NCBI GenBank assembly: GCA_013791905.1
Contig: VMSX01000021.1
Location: 124,001-188,000 of the forward strand
DNA length: 64,000 nucleotides
From: Rhodocyclaceae bacterium
GTDB taxonomy: Bacteria; Pseudomonadota; Gammaproteobacteria; Burkholderiales; Rhodocyclaceae
Direction of reading: 5' to 3'
Below, piece by piece: positions 7,925 to 18,385 of this stretch. The notes under the pieces are model-generated. The model saw only the letters and a program-made list of their open reading frames with translations, searched no databases and was not told the origin of the DNA. The number at the start of each line of letters is the position of its first letter. Position 1 is the stretch's first letter. Both the position numbers and the translations under genes were made by a program.

Positions 7925-9270
7925 CGGACCCGCAAATTGCCCTGTTGATGCTGGGCTCATTCATTTTCGTCATTTTGCTGGGTTTCCCGATCGCCTTCAC
8001 GCTGATGGCGATGGGCGTCGGCTTCGGCTATTACGCCTACTTCCAACCCGATCAGGCCTTCTTCGACAGCCGGGTGTTCTACCTGCTGACGCAGAACACC
8101 TTCAGCGTCATGAACAATGATGTGCTGACGGCGATACCCCTATTCCTGTTCATGGGTTACATCGTCGAACGAGCGAACATCCTGGACCGCCTTTTCTACA
8201 GCCTGCAGGTTGCGTTTCGCGCGGTACCGGGCTCCATGGCGGTGGCGGCACTGATCACCTGCACGTTGTTCGCCACCGCGACCGGCATTGTCGGCGCCGT
8301 GGTGACGCTGATGGGCCTGCTCGCCTTGCCGGCCATGCTCAAGGCCGGCTATGACCAGAAACTTTCGACGGGCGTCATCGCCGCCGGCGGCACCCTGGGC
8401 ATCCTCATCCCGCCCTCGATCATGCTGATTGTCTATGGTGCTACTTCGGCGGTTTCGGTGGTCAAGCTCTATGCCGCCGCTTTGATTCCAGGCGTGCTGC
8501 TGGCCACCCTCTACATGGTTTATGTGGTGACGCGGGTGGTGATAAATCCCTCGCTGGCGCCAAAAGTGCCACGTTCGGAAATTGAGGGCATCACTCGGCT
8601 CCAAGTCGTCATGATGCTGCTCAAGGCTTTTGTGCCGCTGGCGGTACTGATTCTGTCGGTGCTGGGCGCCATCCTGTTCGGCCTGGCCACGCCGAGCGAA
8701 GCGGCGGCGATCGGCGCACTGGGCGGAACGCTGCTGGCGGCGGCCTATCGTGCCCTGACCTGGGGACGCCTCAAGGAAGCGGTGTTCCTGACGGCGCGGA
8801 CTACGGCCATGGTCTGCTGGCTGTTCGTCGGTTCCTGGACCTTCTCGTCGGTATTTTCCTACCTCGGTGGGGAAGGACTGATCAAGGATTTCGTGTTGAG
8901 CCTGGATCTGAACACCCTTACTTTCCTGCTCCTGACCCAGCTCATCATCTTCATACTCGGTTGGCCGCTCGAGTGGAGCGAGATCATCATCATCTTTGTG
9001 CCGATCTTCCTGCCGTTGCTGGGACACTTCGACGTCGATCCGCTTTTCTTCGGCATCCTGATTGCGCTCAACCTGCAGACCTCGTTCCTCACTCCACCCA
9101 TGGCAATGTCAGCCTTTTACCTGAAAGGCGTGGCGCCCAAGCACGTCCAACTGGTGACCATCTTCAAGGGCTGCCTGCCTTTCCTGGGTCTGGTGTTCGT
9201 AACTATGGCTGCTGTGTATATTTTCCCGCAGCTGGTCTATTGGCTGCCCGATCTGCTGTATGGCAACTGA
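7921..9270 (+). CDS. dctM: TRAP transporter large permease (DctM)
   Basis: Inner-membrane transport subunit, 449 residues, about 12 hydrophobic segments. DctM hallmarks include the start LLMLGSFIFVILLGFPIAFTL, the loop AAGGTLGILIPPSIMLIVYG near residues 156-175, and LATPSEAAAIGALGG. It uses an ion gradient to move the ligand delivered by DctP. It starts inside the dctQ stop codon, and the amidase gene starts about 20 bases after its end, supporting one transcript. Confidence 0.94.
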   Translation: MTDPQIALLMLGSFIFVILLGFPIAFTLMAMGVGFGYYAYFQPDQAFFDSRVFYLLTQNTFSVMNNDVLTAIPLFLFMGYIVERANILDRLFYSLQVAFRAVPGSMAVAALITCTLFATATGIVGAVVTLMGLLALPAMLKAGYDQKLSTGVIAAGGTLGILIPPSIMLIVYGATSAVSVVKLYAAALIPGVLLATLYMVYVVTRVVINPSLAPKVPRSEIEGITRLQVVMMLLKAFVPLAVLILSVLGAILFGLATPSEAAAIGALGGTLLAAAYRALTWGRLKEAVFLTARTTAMVCWLFVGSWTFSSVFSYLGGEGLIKDFVLSLDLNTLTFLLLTQLIIFILGWPLEWSEIIIIFVPIFLPLLGHFDVDPLFFGILIALNLQTSFLTPPMAMSAFYLKGVAPKHVQLVTIFKGCLPFLGLVFVTMAAVYIFPQLVYWLPDLLYGN

Positions 9271-9292
9271 TACACAGAGACACGGAAACGCC

Positions 9293-10618
9293 ATGGATAA
9301 ACTCAACTGGCTCGGCGCGCGGCAGGCGGCACAAGGGGTCCGGGACGGATTGTTTTCTTCCGAAGACCTGGTGCAGGCCTGTATCGATCACATCCAGGCC
9401 CGTGAACCCGAGGTGCAGGCCTGGGCATTTTTCGATCCGGAACATGCCATCGGGCAGGCGCGCAGAGCCGACGAATGGCGGGCTGCCGGCAAACCGCTGG
9501 GGCTGTTGCACGGTGTTCCGGTGGGCATCAAGGACATCATCGATACCGGCGACATGCCGACCGAGGACGGCACCCCCCTGCATGCCGGACGCACGCCGTG
9601 GCATGACGCCAAGGTGGTTGATCTCCTGCGTGCCGCCGGAGCGGTCATCATGGGCAAGACGGTGACCACCGAACTGGCGACCTATGCACCGGGCAAGACG
9701 CGCAACCCGCACAATCCAGAGCACACGCCCGGAGGGTCATCGAGCGGTTCTGCAGCGGCGGTGGCCGACGGCATGGTGCCGCTGGCATTGGGTACCCAGA
9801 CCAATGGTTCATTGATCCGGCCGGCCGCCTATTGCGGCGTGTTCGGCTTCAAACCCAGCCGTGGCCTGATCTCGCGGCAGGGCATCCTGTGCCAATCGGT
9901 TCATCTGGATCAGCCGGGTGGTTTTGCGCGCAGCGCCGAGGACCTGGCCTTGCTGGGTGAGGTGCTGTGTGTTTACGATGCCGATGAGCCGGGCATGGTG
10001 CCGCGCGCCAGTCTGCCCCTGCAACGGGTCTGCGATGAAGAGCCACCGTTGCCACCCAAGCTGGCGTTCATCAAGACGCCGTTGTGGCCGCAGGCTGACG
10101 CAGATGTGCAGGACGGCTTCGGCGAACTGGTGGAACATCTCGGCGAACATGTTGGCGAGTTCGTAATGCCCGACTCGGCCGCGAAGGCGCTTGACTGGCA
10201 CGTTACGATCATGGAGGCGGAGATCGCTTCCAACTACGCGGCCGACTATGAGCGCGGCGCCGCCCAGATGTCTGCCTCGCTACGTGAGCAGATAGTGCGC
10301 GGGCGTCGCATTACGGCGGTTGATTACCTGCAGGCCTTGGCGCGCATACCGCTGGTGACTGAGGCGCTTGACGAGGTCTTCGATCGTTACGATGCCATCC
10401 TGACCCCGGCGGTTGCCGGAGCCGCACCGCACGGGTTGGACTCCACGGGCAGCCCGATGTTCTGCACGCTCTGGAGCTATTGCGGCATGCCGGCCATCAG
10501 CCTGCCTCTGCTGCAAGCCGGCAACGGATTGCCGGTGGGTGTGCAACTGGTTGGTCGGGTCGGTGACGATGCCCGTCTGCTGAGAACGGCACGCTGGCTG
10601 GTCGGAATGGTCGCGTAA
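9293..10618 (+). CDS. Amidase (amidase-signature family)
   Basis: Cytoplasmic Ser-cisSer-Lys amidase, 441 residues. Catalytic elements are visible: Lys at residue 80 (VGIKDIIDT), the glycine/serine run GGSSSGSAAAVADG near 147-160, and the nucleophile context GTQTNGSLIRPAAY with Ser173. The family hydrolyses small amides; closest in style are AtzF/GatA-like enzymes, but no allophanate C-terminal domain is present. Start at 9293 (MDKLNW) is preferred; an ATG at 9260 inside the dctM end is possible but lacks a ribosome site. Its place directly after the TRAP genes suggests it acts on the imported compound, perhaps a half-amide of a dicarboxylate; this is inference. Confidence 0.9.
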   Translation: MDKLNWLGARQAAQGVRDGLFSSEDLVQACIDHIQAREPEVQAWAFFDPEHAIGQARRADEWRAAGKPLGLLHGVPVGIKDIIDTGDMPTEDGTPLHAGRTPWHDAKVVDLLRAAGAVIMGKTVTTELATYAPGKTRNPHNPEHTPGGSSSGSAAAVADGMVPLALGTQTNGSLIRPAAYCGVFGFKPSRGLISRQGILCQSVHLDQPGGFARSAEDLALLGEVLCVYDADEPGMVPRASLPLQRVCDEEPPLPPKLAFIKTPLWPQADADVQDGFGELVEHLGEHVGEFVMPDSAAKALDWHVTIMEAEIASNYAADYERGAAQMSASLREQIVRGRRITAVDYLQALARIPLVTEALDEVFDRYDAILTPAVAGAAPHGLDSTGSPMFCTLWSYCGMPAISLPLLQAGNGLPVGVQLVGRVGDDARLLRTARWLVGMVA

Positions 10619-10646
10619 CAATGAATGTGTGGAAAGTGAGGGTGCA

Positions 10647-10814
10647 ATGAACTTCAAAGCGTTTGCCGGATTAATCGGCTTGTTGTTGCTGTTGGGCTTC
10701 CTGCTGCCGCCAGTAATCAAGCTCAAGAATATTGCGCTGGGCGTGGTGGTATTGATCGGTGTGGGGATGGCCGTCTACGAATTCATCGAGACACTGCGTA
10801 GCCCGGACGACTGA
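10647..10814 (+). CDS. Small two-helix membrane protein
   Basis: A 55-residue hydrophobic protein with two membrane segments (AFAGLIGLLLLLGFLLPPVI and IALGVVVLIGVGMAVYEFI) and a short charged tail. GAGGGTG precedes the ATG. It lies 28 bp after the amidase and 12 bp before the dehydrogenase, so it is probably in the same operon. I do not recognise a named family with certainty; similar short proteins accompany transporters in other proteobacteria. Confidence 0.65.
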   Translation: MNFKAFAGLIGLLLLLGFLLPPVIKLKNIALGVVVLIGVGMAVYEFIETLRSPDD

Positions 10815-10825
10815 AAGGTATCCGC

Positions 10826-11806
10826 ATGAAAGACAAGATATTGGTTAGTCGGGCGGTTTTCCCGGAGGTGATCGAGCGGCTCGGCGCGCATTTCGAGGTC
10901 GATTATCACGACGCGGATGCAGCATTGCCGCCATCCCAGTTGGCGGCGCGCCTGGCTGACAAGCAGGGTGCCCTGACCCTGATCTCCGATCGCATCGATG
11001 CGGCAGTGCTGGCTGGTGCGCCTGGCCTCAAGGCCGTCTGCAACGTTGCCGTCGGTTACAACAACCTTGATCTGGCCGCACTCAGTCGGGCCGGCGTCAT
11101 GGCCACCAACACGCCCGGCGTGCTCGATGACACGACCGCCGACATTGCCTGGGCGCTGATTCTGTCATCGGCACGCCGTGTGGTTGCCGCCGATAAATGG
11201 GTGCGCGCCGGCCAGTGGGCCGGCTGGAAGTTTCACGACGATTGGCTCGGCAATGATGTGCATCACGCCACGCTGGGCATTCTTGGCATGGGTCGCATTG
11301 GCCAGGCCGTGGCGCGGCGTGCCTCTGGTTTCGAGATGCAGGTGATTTATCACAATCGCTCACGCTTGTCGGAAGCTGACGAGCGCGCCTGCAACGCCAA
11401 ATGGGTGGAGAAAGATGCCCTGCTCAAGCAGGCGGACTTTCTGGTGCTGATGTTGCCTTACTCGCCGGCAACGCATCATGCCATTGCAGCGCCTGAGCTG
11501 GCCTTGATGAAGCCGACCGCACACCTGATCAACGTCGCGCGCGGCGGCATCGTCGACGATGCGGCGCTGATCGAGGCCTTGCAGCAAAAGCGTATTGCCG
11601 GAGCCGGCCTGGACGTGTTCGAGAACGAGCCGGCCCTGGATAAGAGATTCTTTGCGCTCGATAACGTCGTGTTGACGCCGCATATCGGGTCGTCGTCGCG
11701 GGCAACGCGTATGCGCATGGCCATGCTTGCCGCCGATAACCTGATCGCTGCCCTGACCGGGCAGCGTCCCCCCAACCTGCTTAATCCGGAAGTGCTTGGC
11801 GCCTGA
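10826..11806 (+). CDS. D-2-hydroxyacid dehydrogenase (glyoxylate/hydroxypyruvate reductase type)
   Basis: Cytoplasmic NAD(P)-dependent enzyme, 326 residues, full length. Rossmann motif LGILGMGRIGQAVARRA near residues 150-166; catalytic Arg in NVARGGIVDD, Glu in GLDVFENEP and His in LTPHIGSSSRATR are all in place. The residues after the second beta strand (YHNRS) favour NADP use, as in GhrB-type reductases. It closes the TRAP/amidase cluster and could reduce a 2-oxo-acid such as glyoxylate released by the amidase route; the physiological substrate is not shown by the sequence. Confidence 0.92.
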   Translation: MKDKILVSRAVFPEVIERLGAHFEVDYHDADAALPPSQLAARLADKQGALTLISDRIDAAVLAGAPGLKAVCNVAVGYNNLDLAALSRAGVMATNTPGVLDDTTADIAWALILSSARRVVAADKWVRAGQWAGWKFHDDWLGNDVHHATLGILGMGRIGQAVARRASGFEMQVIYHNRSRLSEADERACNAKWVEKDALLKQADFLVLMLPYSPATHHAIAAPELALMKPTAHLINVARGGIVDDAALIEALQQKRIAGAGLDVFENEPALDKRFFALDNVVLTPHIGSSSRATRMRMAMLAADNLIAALTGQRPPNLLNPEVLGA

Positions 11807-11832
11807 GCGAAGCCCGCTGGGGCGCCGCCGGA

Positions 11833-13356
<1,524 letters not shown>

Positions 13357-13582
13357 CAGGTGTTCTCCTTGGGATGTCGTTTGCCGTGCCCGCATCGGTC
13401 GGTGCCGTGCGTTCGTAATGCTGAACGACGTGCAATGCTGTGCATCAATTCTTATTGGTGAAGAGCTTGCTGTCAAGCGGCGATTGGCAGTCAGGCCGGC
13501 GGTAGACTTGCATCCAGCGTGTGAAGCACGGAGAATCAGCGTACGCTTTCTGCATTGACGCGTTCATCGCCCGAGGTGTCCC

Positions 13583-15433
13583 ATGCCCGAACCGCACATG
13601 CTTGCCGTGCTTGCCCTGACCTTTGTGGCATTTGTCCTGTTCGCCTCGGAAAAGGTTTCGATCGAGTCCACCGCGCTGTTTATCATGGTGGCGCTGGTGG
13701 TCGGTTTCACCCTGTTCCCGCATGAGAACTTCCGGGCGGTGCAAGTATTTAGCGGTTTCGGTCACGAAGCGCTTGTCGCAATATCCAGTTTGATGATTCT
13801 CGGCCGCGGCCTGCTGATAACCGGGGCGCTCGAACCGGTGGCGCGGCGCATGGCGCAGCATTGGTCAAAGCGGCCGCGTCTGTCGATGTTGGTGATGCTG
13901 CTGGGCTGCGCGCTGGCGAGCGGCTTCCTCAACGACACGCCAATCGTTGTGGTGATGTTGCCGATCATTATCAGTATCGCTCTGCGCACCGGCGAATCGG
14001 CCTCGCGCCTGCTCATGCCGATGAACTATTCGGTGCTGGTCGGCGGCATGGGCACCACCATCGGCACCTCAACCAATCTGCTGGTCGTCTCGATCGCCGC
14101 CGATCTGGGCCTGCGTCGTTTTGAAATGCTCGATTTCTTTCACGTTGCGGCAATCGCCGCTGTGTTTGGCCTGCTGTACCTGTGGCTGGTCCTGCCGCAT
14201 TTGTTGCCCGAGCGCGGCAACCTGATGGCCGATACCAAGCCGCGGGTGTTCGATGCCTGGCTCTACGTTCCGGAAGAAGAGGAAGCGGATGTTGAGCGCC
14301 CGACGCTGTCTGACATCATCACCAAGGCGGGCGGACACCTGCGCGTCATCGATGTGCGCCGCGGCGAGGATCTGAGCCTGATGCGGCTGCCGACGCTGGT
14401 GCTCAAACCAGGTGACCGCCTGTTGGTCCAGGACACCCCGGCAAACCTTAAAGAGTTCGAGTCGGTATTGGGCTTCAGCCTGCACGGCCTGACGGATGAG
14501 AAGGATGCAGAGGAAGCGAAAGATGAGAAGGATGGAAAGGAAGGGAAGGCGGCGGATGACCAGGCCGGGCAGCACCTCGCTGAAGTGGTTGTGACGGAAT
14601 CTTCACCCCTCCACCAGCAAACCTTGCGCGAGCAGCGTTTCGCCGAGCGCTTCGGCCTGATCGTGCTGGGCTTGCGGCGCGCCGGGCAGGAACAATTGCG
14701 CGCGGCCGACGAGATTTCCGAAGTGCGTTTGCAGACCGGAGACATGCTGCTGGTGCAAGGCAATGCCGAGGCCCTCGACCAGGCCAAGCATGCTGACCTG
14801 CTGGTACTGGACGGCAGCCTCAACCTGCCGCGCAGCGATCGCGCCCCGATTGCGCTGGTCATCATGGCCTGTGTCGTGACTTTGGCGCTGACCAAACTCG
14901 TGCCGATTGCCATCAGCGCGCTGGGCGGCGTGATGCTGATGCTGGCGACGCGTTGCCTCGACTGGAAGGAGATCGGCCGGGCGCTCAGTTCGAAAGTGGT
15001 GCTGATCGTTGTCAGCAGTCTGGCGCTGGGCGCCTCACTGACGGCGACGGGGGGGACCGAGTTTCTGGCGCGCGGTTATCTGACTATGGTCGAGGGCATG
15101 TCGGCGGTCGTCGTGCTGTCTTCGCTCATGCTGCTGGTTGCACTGTTTACAAGTTTTGTTTCAAACAATGCCGCCGCCGCCATTGGCACGCCGATCGCCG
15201 CCAGCATTGCCGCGCAACTAGGGGTTTCACCGGAGCCCTTTGTGCTCGCCGTGCTGTTCGGCGCGAATTTCTCCTACGCCACGCCGATGGGCTACCAGAC
15301 CAACCTGCTTGTCATGAGTGCGGCCGGCTATCGTTTTTCCGATTTTCTCAGGGGCGGGGTGCCGCTGCTGATCATCATGTGGATCGCCTATTCAATACTG
15401 CTGCCGATTTTCTTTCCGTTGCAGGCGCTTTAA
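13583..15433 (+). CDS. SLC13-family anion permease with two RCK_C domains
   Basis: Inner-membrane carrier of the divalent-anion/sodium symporter superfamily, 616 residues. Two hydrophobic halves (about 1-215 and 420-616) flank a cytoplasmic segment with two TrkA-C/RCK_C-like domains (about 235-295 and 330-410, ending LKPGDRLLVQDTP and LQTGDMLLVQGNA). Such proteins carry sulfate, silicate, tellurite or organic diacids. Motif NDTPIVVVMLPI and the SNNAAAAIGTPIAASIA loop are typical. Between the two RCK_C domains lies a very charged linker rich in Asp, Glu and Lys (near residues 300-325). Stands alone; substrate not evident. Confidence 0.88.
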   Translation: MPEPHMLAVLALTFVAFVLFASEKVSIESTALFIMVALVVGFTLFPHENFRAVQVFSGFGHEALVAISSLMILGRGLLITGALEPVARRMAQHWSKRPRLSMLVMLLGCALASGFLNDTPIVVVMLPIIISIALRTGESASRLLMPMNYSVLVGGMGTTIGTSTNLLVVSIAADLGLRRFEMLDFFHVAAIAAVFGLLYLWLVLPHLLPERGNLMADTKPRVFDAWLYVPEEEEADVERPTLSDIITKAGGHLRVIDVRRGEDLSLMRLPTLVLKPGDRLLVQDTPANLKEFESVLGFSLHGLTDEKDAEEAKDEKDGKEGKAADDQAGQHLAEVVVTESSPLHQQTLREQRFAERFGLIVLGLRRAGQEQLRAADEISEVRLQTGDMLLVQGNAEALDQAKHADLLVLDGSLNLPRSDRAPIALVIMACVVTLALTKLVPIAISALGGVMLMLATRCLDWKEIGRALSSKVVLIVVSSLALGASLTATGGTEFLARGYLTMVEGMSAVVVLSSLMLLVALFTSFVSNNAAAAIGTPIAASIAAQLGVSPEPFVLAVLFGANFSYATPMGYQTNLLVMSAAGYRFSDFLRGGVPLLIIMWIAYSILLPIFFPLQAL

Positions 15434-15445
15434 CAACCCGCTGCG

Positions 15446-17128
15446 CTAGGCAGCCTCGAAGTGCTCCAGCACCAGTTGCACTTTTGCTTCGCCCTGCCAC
15501 TCGTTGATGTCGAGCCGGAAAGCAGCGTGGATGCGGTCGGGGGCGCTGTCGGGATGATTGAAGCGGATGGCATCGAGGCGCGTGTTGCCTTTTTTAAGCG
15601 TGAGCTTGAGGTGCTTGTCTTTTAGCAGGCGCTGTTGCACGACCTCGAACTGGTCGGCGAAAACCGGCGCGGGAAATCCCTGGCCCCAGACGGCATCCTG
15701 CAGTAGGCGGGCCGGTATCAGGCTGTAGTAACCGGCTTCGAGCGGGCCGTCGGTTTCGTAGGTGCGCGTGAGCGTGGCCGGGGCGAGCAGGGCGCGGGCA
15801 ATTTCCTCGAAGGCGACAGTGAAATCGCCCAGAGCGTCTTCCCGGATTGCCAGACCGGCGGCGGCGGCGTGACCGCCGAAGCGCATGATGAGCCCGGGAT
15901 GGCGCTTGGCGACCAGATCGAGCGCGTCGCGCAGATGCAGCCCGCCAATGGAACGGCCGGAACCACGCAGTTCGTCGCCGGCGCGGGCGAACACGATGGT
16001 GGGCCGGTGCAGCTTTTCCTTGACGCGGCCGGCGAGGATGCCAATCACGCCCTGATGCCAGTCCGGGTCGAACAGGGTGATGCTGGCGCGCTGGCCGGCG
16101 TCGAGGTCTTCGAGTTGAACCGCCGCCGCAGCCTGCATGTCGGCTTCGATGGCACGACGTTGATGGTTGATGGCATCGAGTTCCTGCGCAATGTTCATAG
16201 CGCGCCCCATGTCGTCGGTGACGAGACATTCGATGCCGAGGCTCATGTCGGCCAGTCGGCCGGCGGCATTCAGGCGCGGGCCGATGGCGAAGCCGAGGTC
16301 AAAGGTGCTGGCGCGTATCGCCTCGCGGCCGGCCACCTGCAGCAAGGCGGCGATGCCGGATTGCACTTTGCGCTGGCGGATGCGCGCCAGTCCCTGGGTG
16401 ACGAGGATGCGGTTGTTGCGGTCGAGTGCCACGACATCGGCGACGGTGCCCAGCGCGACAAGGTCGAGCAGGGCGGCGAGGTTGGGTTCGGCGCGGTCGG
16501 CAAAGGCGCCCCGGCGACGCAACTCCGCCCGCAGCGCGAGCATGACGTAGAACATCACGCCAACCCCGGCAATGCACTTGCTGGGAAAGCGGCAGCCCGG
16601 CTGGTTGGGGTTGACGATGGCATCAGCCGCTGGCAGCTCGTCGCCGGGCAGATGATGGTCGGTGACGATCACCGTCATGCCGAGTTGTTTGGCTGCAGCG
16701 ACACCGGCCACGCTGGCAATGCCGTTGTCGACGGTGATGAGCAGATCGGGCTGCATGGCAGCCGCAAGCTGTGCGACCTCGGGCGACAGCCCGTAACCGG
16801 TCTCGAAACGGTTGGGCACCAGGTAGTCGACAATTCCACCCATGGCGCGCAGTGCGCGCAGGCCGACGGCGCAGGCCGTGGCACCGTCGCAGTCATAGTC
16901 GGCGACGATGAGGATTTTCTGCTGTGCGGCGATGGCATCGGCCAGCAGGGTCGCGGCGGTGTCGATGCCTTTCAGTTGTTCTGGTGGCAACAGGCCGGTA
17001 AGACTGGTATCGAGCTCATCGGCAACTGAAACTCCGCGGGCTGCGTAGAGGCGTGCGAGCAATGGATGGATGCCCGCTTGTTCGAGCATCAGCCGCGCGC
17101 GTTGCGGCACGGGACGGATTGCAATCAT
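15446..17128 (-). CDS. recJ: Single-stranded-DNA-specific exonuclease RecJ
   Basis: 5'-3' exonuclease for recombination and mismatch repair, 560 residues. DHH phosphoesterase motifs are intact: ADYDCDGATA, VTDHHLPGDELP, and the DHHA1 half with RSIGGLHLRDALDL and MRFGGHAAAAGLAI. The ATG at 17128 fits the family start (MIAIRPVPQRA). In many betaproteobacteria recJ lies near the lolCD genes; here only a lolC fragment is found nearby at 20849-20965. Confidence 0.96.
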   Translation of the reverse strand: MIAIRPVPQRARLMLEQAGIHPLLARLYAARGVSVADELDTSLTGLLPPEQLKGIDTAATLLADAIAAQQKILIVADYDCDGATACAVGLRALRAMGGIVDYLVPNRFETGYGLSPEVAQLAAAMQPDLLITVDNGIASVAGVAAAKQLGMTVIVTDHHLPGDELPAADAIVNPNQPGCRFPSKCIAGVGVMFYVMLALRAELRRRGAFADRAEPNLAALLDLVALGTVADVVALDRNNRILVTQGLARIRQRKVQSGIAALLQVAGREAIRASTFDLGFAIGPRLNAAGRLADMSLGIECLVTDDMGRAMNIAQELDAINHQRRAIEADMQAAAAVQLEDLDAGQRASITLFDPDWHQGVIGILAGRVKEKLHRPTIVFARAGDELRGSGRSIGGLHLRDALDLVAKRHPGLIMRFGGHAAAAGLAIREDALGDFTVAFEEIARALLAPATLTRTYETDGPLEAGYYSLIPARLLQDAVWGQGFPAPVFADQFEVVQQRLLKDKHLKLTLKKGNTRLDAIRFNHPDSAPDRIHAAFRLDINEWQGEAKVQLVLEHFEAA

Positions 17129-17204
17129 GCTGCCTGTGCCGGGCCGCCCCAAGTAGGCAGCGAGTCAGCGACATGGAAGCCACGCAGTGGCTGAACACCC
17201 GTCA

Positions 17205-17236
17205 CCCCCCTTTCTCGGGAAGGGGGGCTGGGGGGA
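17205..17236. repeat. C-rich/G-rich hairpin between recJ and its upstream gene
   Basis: CCCCCCTT and AAGGGGGG form an 8-bp stem with a 7-base loop, followed by further G runs. It resembles the element at 479-507. Possible terminator or structural repeat; no U-tract on either side. Confidence 0.4.
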
Positions 17237-17252
17237 ATGGAGGGCATCATGG

Positions 17253-18266
17253 TCATGTTAGCGCTGTGAGAGGACGCGGCCGGCGCCAAATGCGCCAGAG
17301 TTCGTTCCAGGTGAGCGAAAATGCGGTTGTCCTTTGCGGGCCGGCAATACCCGCGATGCTGGTGCCGATCACCCGCAGTTCCCGGCATTCGCGCTTCTTC
17401 AGGCTTGCCAACGCTGGGGCGAGCCAGTCACGTTCAAGGGCCAACAGGGCCTCGCGCCAGGCTAGCGCGTCAAAGGTTCTGGCGGGGTGTTCCATGCACG
17501 TCATGACGGCGAGGACGCGGCCACTGGCGGGCTGAAAGCGTTCCGGTGGTTTCAGGCAGGGCAGGCCGCCGCCGGTTTGAACTGCGGCGCACAAACCGGC
17601 GAGCACCGGGTCGTCGCTCCAGGTCACATTGAAATATGCTTGCACCGCATCGGGCAGGCTGCCCAGGCCCCAGGCCCACAGGCTGTTGATGGTGGGCTGG
17701 CCGAGTCCGTCGCGGCTGCGGTTGACGGGGTGGGCGTGCATGAGCGTTTGCGCTTCGGCGATTAGCCGGCGCCAGGCACGGCCATCGGGGCCGCCGGGAA
17801 GACCAGGATCAACATTTTGGCCGATGGCGTCAGATAGGGGATGGGTGGTCAGGTCCACTGGCTTGTTCAGTTGCAGTTCCCAGCAAGAGGGAGACGAAGC
17901 GGACAGTGTTCCCCAGTCGGCAAACAGCGGGGCGACGACCTCGATCAGTGCGGCCGCTTCGGCCGCGGTCAACTTTAGCTGCGCCGGGTCGGCGAGCGAA
18001 ATTCCCTCGCGGGCAACCTGCAAATGCACGGGGTCAAGGCAGATCCAGCTTCCGGGCGCCGTCCCGCCAGCGCCGACTTTGCGCAGCGCCGCCGCTGGCA
18101 GGGGCGGGGAAAGTCCAAAGGCGCCAGGCAACCAATCGGGGGTGAGTTCGCGGCGTTGTCCGCGACCCAACAAAAGGGATAGCCTGGGCGCGGTCAGATC
18201 GAAGACGGTATCGGTGCGAATTTCGTCGGGCAGCAGCAGGCCGGGGACAAGCAGAGTGAGATGCAT
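17253..18266 (-). CDS. Conserved betaproteobacterial protein upstream of recJ (phosphoglycerate-mutase-like)
   Basis: A 337-residue cytoplasmic protein starting MHLTLLVPGLLLPDE. Homologues next to recJ in betaproteobacteria are often named cofactor-independent phosphoglycerate-mutase-like or regulatory protein; the central segment INSLWAWGLGS and the proline/leucine-rich N-terminus fit that group, but I see no catalytic metal-binding set, so the enzyme name is doubtful. Residues 62-71 (RKVGAGGTAP) are encoded by a copy of the dispersed repeat, meaning the repeat has entered the reading frame without breaking it. Same strand as recJ, 124 bp apart. Confidence 0.7.
   Translation of the reverse strand: MHLTLLVPGLLLPDEIRTDTVFDLTAPRLSLLLGRGQRRELTPDWLPGAFGLSPPLPAAALRKVGAGGTAPGSWICLDPVHLQVAREGISLADPAQLKLTAAEAAALIEVVAPLFADWGTLSASSPSCWELQLNKPVDLTTHPLSDAIGQNVDPGLPGGPDGRAWRRLIAEAQTLMHAHPVNRSRDGLGQPTINSLWAWGLGSLPDAVQAYFNVTWSDDPVLAGLCAAVQTGGGLPCLKPPERFQPASGRVLAVMTCMEHPARTFDALAWREALLALERDWLAPALASLKKRECRELRVIGTSIAGIAGPQRTTAFSLTWNELWRIWRRPRPLTALT
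18055..18080 (-). repeat. Dispersed 25-bp repeat, copy 2 (inside a gene)
   Basis: Near-consensus copy within the phosphoglycerate-mutase-like gene. In the gene's frame it reads KVGAGGTA. Confidence 0.75.
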
Positions 18267-18385
18267 TGCGGCATGTTAACACGCCGATTCCGATGAAACT
18301 TGCGGTAACCGGGGCTCTGTTGCGGCGCAACATAAAACCCCGTTCTTGTGCCATACTGACCCAATAAGTATTTGCGAGACGAATC

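Noticed and set aside
15869-17029. Forward frame opposite recJ (386 codons)
   Set aside because: RecJ motifs are intact on the other strand; this one shows none.
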